NCBI GenBank assembly: GCA_964643725.1
Contig: CAZXTL010000004.1
Coordinates: forward strand, 1-64,000
Source: DYQY01 sp964643725
GTDB taxonomy: Bacteria; Margulisbacteria; Riflemargulisbacteria; GWF2-35-9; DYQY01
Length of the DNA stretch: 64,000 bases
Direction: 5' to 3'
Position numbers and translations under genes: made by a program. Numbering within the stretch: the first letter of the stretch is position 1; the number at the start of each line of letters is the position of its first letter. Under the pieces are notes generated by a model, which searched no databases, was not told the DNA's origin, and saw only the letters and a program-made list of their open reading frames with translations. Of the stretch, positions 61,013 through 64,000 are shown in pieces.

Positions 61013-63391
61013 TTATACAAGAATATTCATCATTAGTGCGAGTTCTTTTAGTAGAGGGTTATTTTGGTTTTCTTGGTAAAGAATAAAGGCTTTAGTTTCA
61101 GCTGATGCTCTATTAATGGTTATTCCAAGTTTTTCATATATTTCTAAGAAAGATATTGCCTCATTAATGTCTTGTGGGTTTTTGGCTTTTTCAATTTTAT
61201 TAAGTAATGCTTTTAAGTAACGTTCCAGATATGCTCTTGTATCGTTTAAGTTTATATCTAAGTGTAAACTATGACTTATTTCTATTATGCTTACTGCAGA
61301 TTTTATGTTTTTATGAGTCCAGCTATTAATATCTTGAATTTCGTTTAAAAGTTTTGCAGACATAATTATTTCTATCGCAGATTTGATTTCTGAAGGCAGA
61401 TATCCTCCCATGCGAACAGTTTCTTCAATAAGATTTTTAAATCCTGAGTATAACTTATTTAAGTCTTTGTTTAGTCTATTGGTTTTTTTAGACCAAAGGA
61501 TGTCCATTATATCAGAGCTTTCTTCGAAATTAAGGTCGGACATGGTAAGTGTTTTTTGAAAATATTTTTTTACTAATTCATTAAACTTAGTTTGTGCTGA
61601 TGAATCTAATAACTCTATTTTAATTGACTCTAGATTAAGCATAGTATTGCTTATATATGTTTTTACAAGGCCATTTTTTTCTGTAAGTAAAGCGGAATGT
61701 TCGGTTGTTTTGCCAGTGTAGAGATTACTAATAGAACAATTGAGTGTTCTGTAAGTAATTTCATCTGTCCAGAAGGAAAGGTCTTGGGTAGGTGTTATTT
61801 TATATAGGTAAATGTCTTGTTCTTTTATTTTACCAGTAAGATGGGCCTTAACGATGAATTGGTTAACGGCTTTTTCAGGAGTCAGTTCGTGTGGTTTTAT
61901 CCATGTTTTATAAAGGGCATCCCCATTGTGATTACTATTGATATTGCTAGTTGCTGATTTTAAATATGATAGAAAAACTTTCTCTAAGTCAGTTTTGGTA
62001 TAAGGCTGAGCGTAGAAAATGGCTGCGTTAGCATATTTAATAATCTGTACTGTTTCAATTCCAGATATTTCAGAAAAGAACCATCCACAACTGGTGAACA
62101 TAAGTTGTTCGAACTTTTGGCTTTCCAGAAGTTCAAGAATTTTTATTTTTTCATTTTCGCTTAGTTGTCCATTACTGTTTTTTTCAAAGAATTTATCTTT
62201 ACTCCAGATACCATGAGAAACAAAGTAGTAGTCATTTCTAGCTTTTTCTATATCAATTAACAGAGGCTCTGTTTCTTTTTTGTACACATCCCAAAGTAAG
62301 TCGCGGAGTGCATTAAGTCCTTCTCTTAGTGGTTTTCTCCATTGTTGATTCCATCCTGTTCCACCGCCAGTACTGCATCCACAATTCTCTTTCCATCTTC
62401 CAACGCCATGACTACAACTCCAAGCTGTCCCTTCTTTATTGGGACCTTCTTTAAGTACAGCTTCAGAGATTGGTGCAAATCTTTCTAGAAATGCCCCATA
62501 GTTGATTTGCTTCATTTTGTATTCTTCCGCGAGATGTTTAAAGAAATAGGAGAGGCACATATCCCCAAAAGGTTCATGATGTCCGTAGCTTTCGCCGTCG
62601 GTTGAAGCTGTCACCAGCGTTGGTCTGCCTTGGTTTAGCTTGGAAGCCATATCTAGTCTGTCAGCAAAATTATGGGCATCCCTTAATAGATGTTCAAAGC
62701 TGATTGCTGTTGATATAGGTGCATCATAAAAGAACACATCAAGGTATTTTTCTTTATTTTCATCAATAAATATTCTATAAGGCTGAGTTGGATCTACATT
62801 GCCATTGGATACATTTATCCATTCATTAGAAAAGTAGGTTTTAACTTTTTCAACTTGGAAAGGCGACAGAATTGTGAATTTTATTCCATTATCAATAAGA
62901 GCCTTTACAGTCTCCATATTTATTGCGGTTTCTGCAAGCCACATTCCTTCAGGGTCTCTGCCAAAATGTTTTTTAAAGTCAGCAATTCCCCATTTGATTT
63001 GGGTTTGTTTGTCCCTTTCATTAGCTAGTGGCATGATGATGTGACTATAAACTTGAGCAATAGCATTTCCATGTCCATGGTTTGTTTCTTTGCTTAGAAT
63101 ATCAGCTTCAATTATTTTGTTGTAAGTATTTTGGTCATAAGTAAATAACCAATTCATTAAAGTAGGGCCAACATTGAAACTTATGTATTGAAAGTTATTA
63201 ACTATGTCTATTATTTTCCCGTGAGGAGAGAGGATTCTAGAGGAAGTATTTGGTCGATAGCACTCATCATTAATCCTTTCGTTCCAATCATGGTATGGGA
63301 AGGCGCTGCCTTGACGTTCGATTTTATTAAGGAATGGGTTCTCTCTTGGAGGTTGGTAAAAGTGTCCGTGAATGCAAATATACTTGTTCAT
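61013..63391 (-). CDS. GH57 family glycoside hydrolase with DUF3536 domain
   Basis: 792 residues. The GH57 fold covers the first 330 residues: CIHGHFYQPPREN (first conserved His region), WNERINDECYRPN, FNVGPTL, NHGHGNAIAQVYSHIIMPLA, then GMWLAETAIN with the likely nucleophile Glu, and TDGESYGHHEP with the catalytic Asp. The C-terminal half is helical and corresponds to DUF3536. GH57 enzymes act on alpha-glucans such as glycogen; the DUF3536 subgroup has no firm substrate. It sits alone among translocation genes. Confidence 0.85.
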   Translation of the reverse strand: MNKYICIHGHFYQPPRENPFLNKIERQGSAFPYHDWNERINDECYRPNTSSRILSPHGKIIDIVNNFQYISFNVGPTLMNWLFTYDQNTYNKIIEADILSKETNHGHGNAIAQVYSHIIMPLANERDKQTQIKWGIADFKKHFGRDPEGMWLAETAINMETVKALIDNGIKFTILSPFQVEKVKTYFSNEWINVSNGNVDPTQPYRIFIDENKEKYLDVFFYDAPISTAISFEHLLRDAHNFADRLDMASKLNQGRPTLVTASTDGESYGHHEPFGDMCLSYFFKHLAEEYKMKQINYGAFLERFAPISEAVLKEGPNKEGTAWSCSHGVGRWKENCGCSTGGGTGWNQQWRKPLREGLNALRDLLWDVYKKETEPLLIDIEKARNDYYFVSHGIWSKDKFFEKNSNGQLSENEKIKILELLESQKFEQLMFTSCGWFFSEISGIETVQIIKYANAAIFYAQPYTKTDLEKVFLSYLKSATSNINSNHNGDALYKTWIKPHELTPEKAVNQFIVKAHLTGKIKEQDIYLYKITPTQDLSFWTDEITYRTLNCSISNLYTGKTTEHSALLTEKNGLVKTYISNTMLNLESIKIELLDSSAQTKFNELVKKYFQKTLTMSDLNFEESSDIMDILWSKKTNRLNKDLNKLYSGFKNLIEETVRMGGYLPSEIKSAIEIIMSAKLLNEIQDINSWTHKNIKSAVSIIEISHSLHLDINLNDTRAYLERYLKALLNKIEKAKNPQDINEAISFLEIYEKLGITINRASAETKAFILYQENQNNPLLKELALMMNILV

Positions 63392-63417
63392 TGGTTCAAT
63401 TGTTCATTAGTTCAATC
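63386..63417 (+). repeat. Two tandem 16-mers (left flank of four-helix-bundle gene)
   Basis: GTTCATTGGTTCAATT (63386-63401) and GTTCATTAGTTCAATC (63402-63417) overlap the 5' end of the GH57 gene and the 3' end of the four-helix-bundle gene. Inverted relatives lie at 63897-63928. Confidence 0.75.
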
Positions 63418-63783
63418 GTTAATCTTATTCAGTTGTTTAAGATATTTGATAAAACTATTCACCTTTCTTGATAATATATTGATTTGTTCTTCTATTACTA
63501 TACTATCCTCTTTTTTAATATATCCAAGATTATTAGCTATTATTATTTGTGTTTCTATTTCAGAAAGAGAGCCAAGAGCAATATATAAATGTTTTAAATA
63601 CTCCTTATCTGATTGCTTTGCGGCACCTTCAGCAATATTTGATGGTACAGACACACTTGCTCTTTGTATTTGAGAGCAAAGTGCAAATTTTTCAGACTCA
63701 GGAAATTGTTTAGTGATTTTGTAAATAGCTGTAACAAATTCTATAGATTCTTTCCAGATATCTAAATCTTTATGTGTTCCCAT
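63412..63783 (-). CDS. Four-helix-bundle protein (23S rRNA intervening-sequence protein family)
   Basis: 123 residues from ATG 63783 (MGTHKDLDIWKESIEF). An earlier in-frame ATG at 63795 is rejected because GGAG (63790-63793) overlaps it and stands 6 nt before the second ATG. The family signature is complete: DLDIWKESIEFVTAIYKITKQFPESEKF, LCSQIQRASVSVPSNIAEGAAK, YLKHLYIALGSLSEIETQI. These small proteins were first found in 23S rRNA intervening sequences and are common as free genes of unknown role. It is flanked on both sides by inverted copies of a short minisatellite. Confidence 0.9.
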   Translation of the reverse strand: MGTHKDLDIWKESIEFVTAIYKITKQFPESEKFALCSQIQRASVSVPSNIAEGAAKQSDKEYLKHLYIALGSLSEIETQIIIANNLGYIKKEDSIVIEEQINILSRKVNSFIKYLKQLNKIND

Positions 63784-63896
63784 TTTTTTCTCCATTTATA
63801 ATTTTTAAATAAATAATTGAGTCCTGCAATATTATAGTATATAAATAGCAATTAACTAATAGTTATGCTTTTTTTAGTTATGATTTAATTTTTCCC

Positions 63897-63928
63897 AATG
63901 AACCATTGAACGAGTGAACCAATGAACC
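63897..63928 (-). repeat. Inverted relatives of the 16-mer repeat (right flank)
   Basis: On the minus strand this reads GTTCATTGGTTCACTC followed by GTTCAATGGTTCATT, close to the 16-mers at 63386-63417, which read the same way on the plus strand. The four-helix-bundle gene lies between them. Confidence 0.65.
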
Positions 63929-63929
63929 G

Positions 63930-64000
63930 TTATATCCCTACTCTTATAATACTAGCCACGTCTTTGATGCAAGACAATGCTTTTATCTTTTCAATGGCTT
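63930..64000 (-). CDS. C-terminus of a probable phosphoglycerate dehydrogenase (partial)
   Basis: The last 23 residues before a TAA at 63930-63932 (minus strand) read AIEKIKALSCIKDVASIIRV then GI, the pattern at the end of the ACT domain of D-3-phosphoglycerate dehydrogenase (SerA), where a final helix and strand read x-I-x-x-L-x-x-(I/V)-x-x-V-x-x-I. The gene continues past the right edge of the window. Other ACT-domain proteins end similarly, so the identity is tentative. Confidence 0.4.
   Translation of the reverse strand, partial: AIEKIKALSCIKDVASIIRVGI

Noticed and set aside
1..64000. tRNA, rRNA, CRISPR array or transposase
   Set aside because: No cloverleaf-plus-CCA pattern, rRNA core, regularly spaced repeat array or transposase motif was noticed by reading. 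A covariance or HMM scan was not possible.

Overview
The window is AT-rich, densely coded DNA from a bacterium with two membranes. The evidence is an LptC/OstA-like protein, an ExbB-ExbD-TonB set beside an outer-membrane barrel, UppP and SecD/SecF. Housekeeping genes (rpmB, tgt, secD, secF, uppP, tldD, tldE) are ordinary in sequence but sit in unusual neighbourhoods. That mix, plus giant proteins, an orphan flagellar-type gene set and a GH57/DUF3536 protein, fits an uncultured candidate phylum (Margulisbacteria-, Omnitrophota- or Elusimicrobia-like). I cannot fix the phylum from sequence alone.

Layout. 1-5.1 kb: rpmB, a TetR regulator with a probable self-operator, then a FliK-like, an FlhB-C-like and a signal-peptide-bearing FlgG-like gene, then two AtpI-type genes with no ATP synthase behind them. 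5.1-8.9 kb: a structured leader, a small ribbon-helix-helix gene (5353-5523), fliE, tldD, a palindromic repeat element and tldE. 11.2-18.8 kb: LptC/OstA-like, a MerR-DegV fusion, then TPR protein, outer-membrane barrel, ExbB, ExbD and TonB.

9.2-11.1 kb and 18.8-56.7 kb form the most unusual part. Eleven proteins of unrelated families begin with nearly the same seven residues, M-x-x-K-[VILQT]-[VI]-[SA]. They comprise four CX3CX2C radical SAM proteins, a cobalamin-type radical SAM protein, an HD protein, a methyltransferase, a DUF218-like protein, an APH-like kinase and two helical-repeat proteins (the CX3CX2C count of four includes one RlmN/Cfr-like protein). A twelfth protein carries the motif shifted by one residue, and a giant protein carries a version near residue 15. 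Nine transcription units in the same stretch are preceded by one shared upstream element: a GGATTT-like block and CGATAnAT(T/A), with exactly 20 nt from the first base of one to the first base of the other. This looks like an alternative-sigma or dedicated-regulator regulon. The unit ends in a GH8-like protein (30562-32409) and three giant genes of 2855, 2255 and 2949 codons. The first giant has motifs in the order found in processive GT2 glycosyltransferases (K-A-x3-N, GC..I.R, TED, Q-R-x2-R-W followed by membrane segments). The last looks like a helical-repeat plus beta-rich export protein. Together they resemble a greatly inflated bcs-like polysaccharide synthesis and export operon.

56.7-64 kb, all on the minus strand: uppP, secF, secD, tgt, a GH57/DUF3536 glycosidase, a four-helix-bundle protein flanked by inverted minisatellites, and at the window edge the probable C-terminus of a phosphoglycerate dehydrogenase. 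No rRNA, tRNA, CRISPR array or recognisable transposase was seen.
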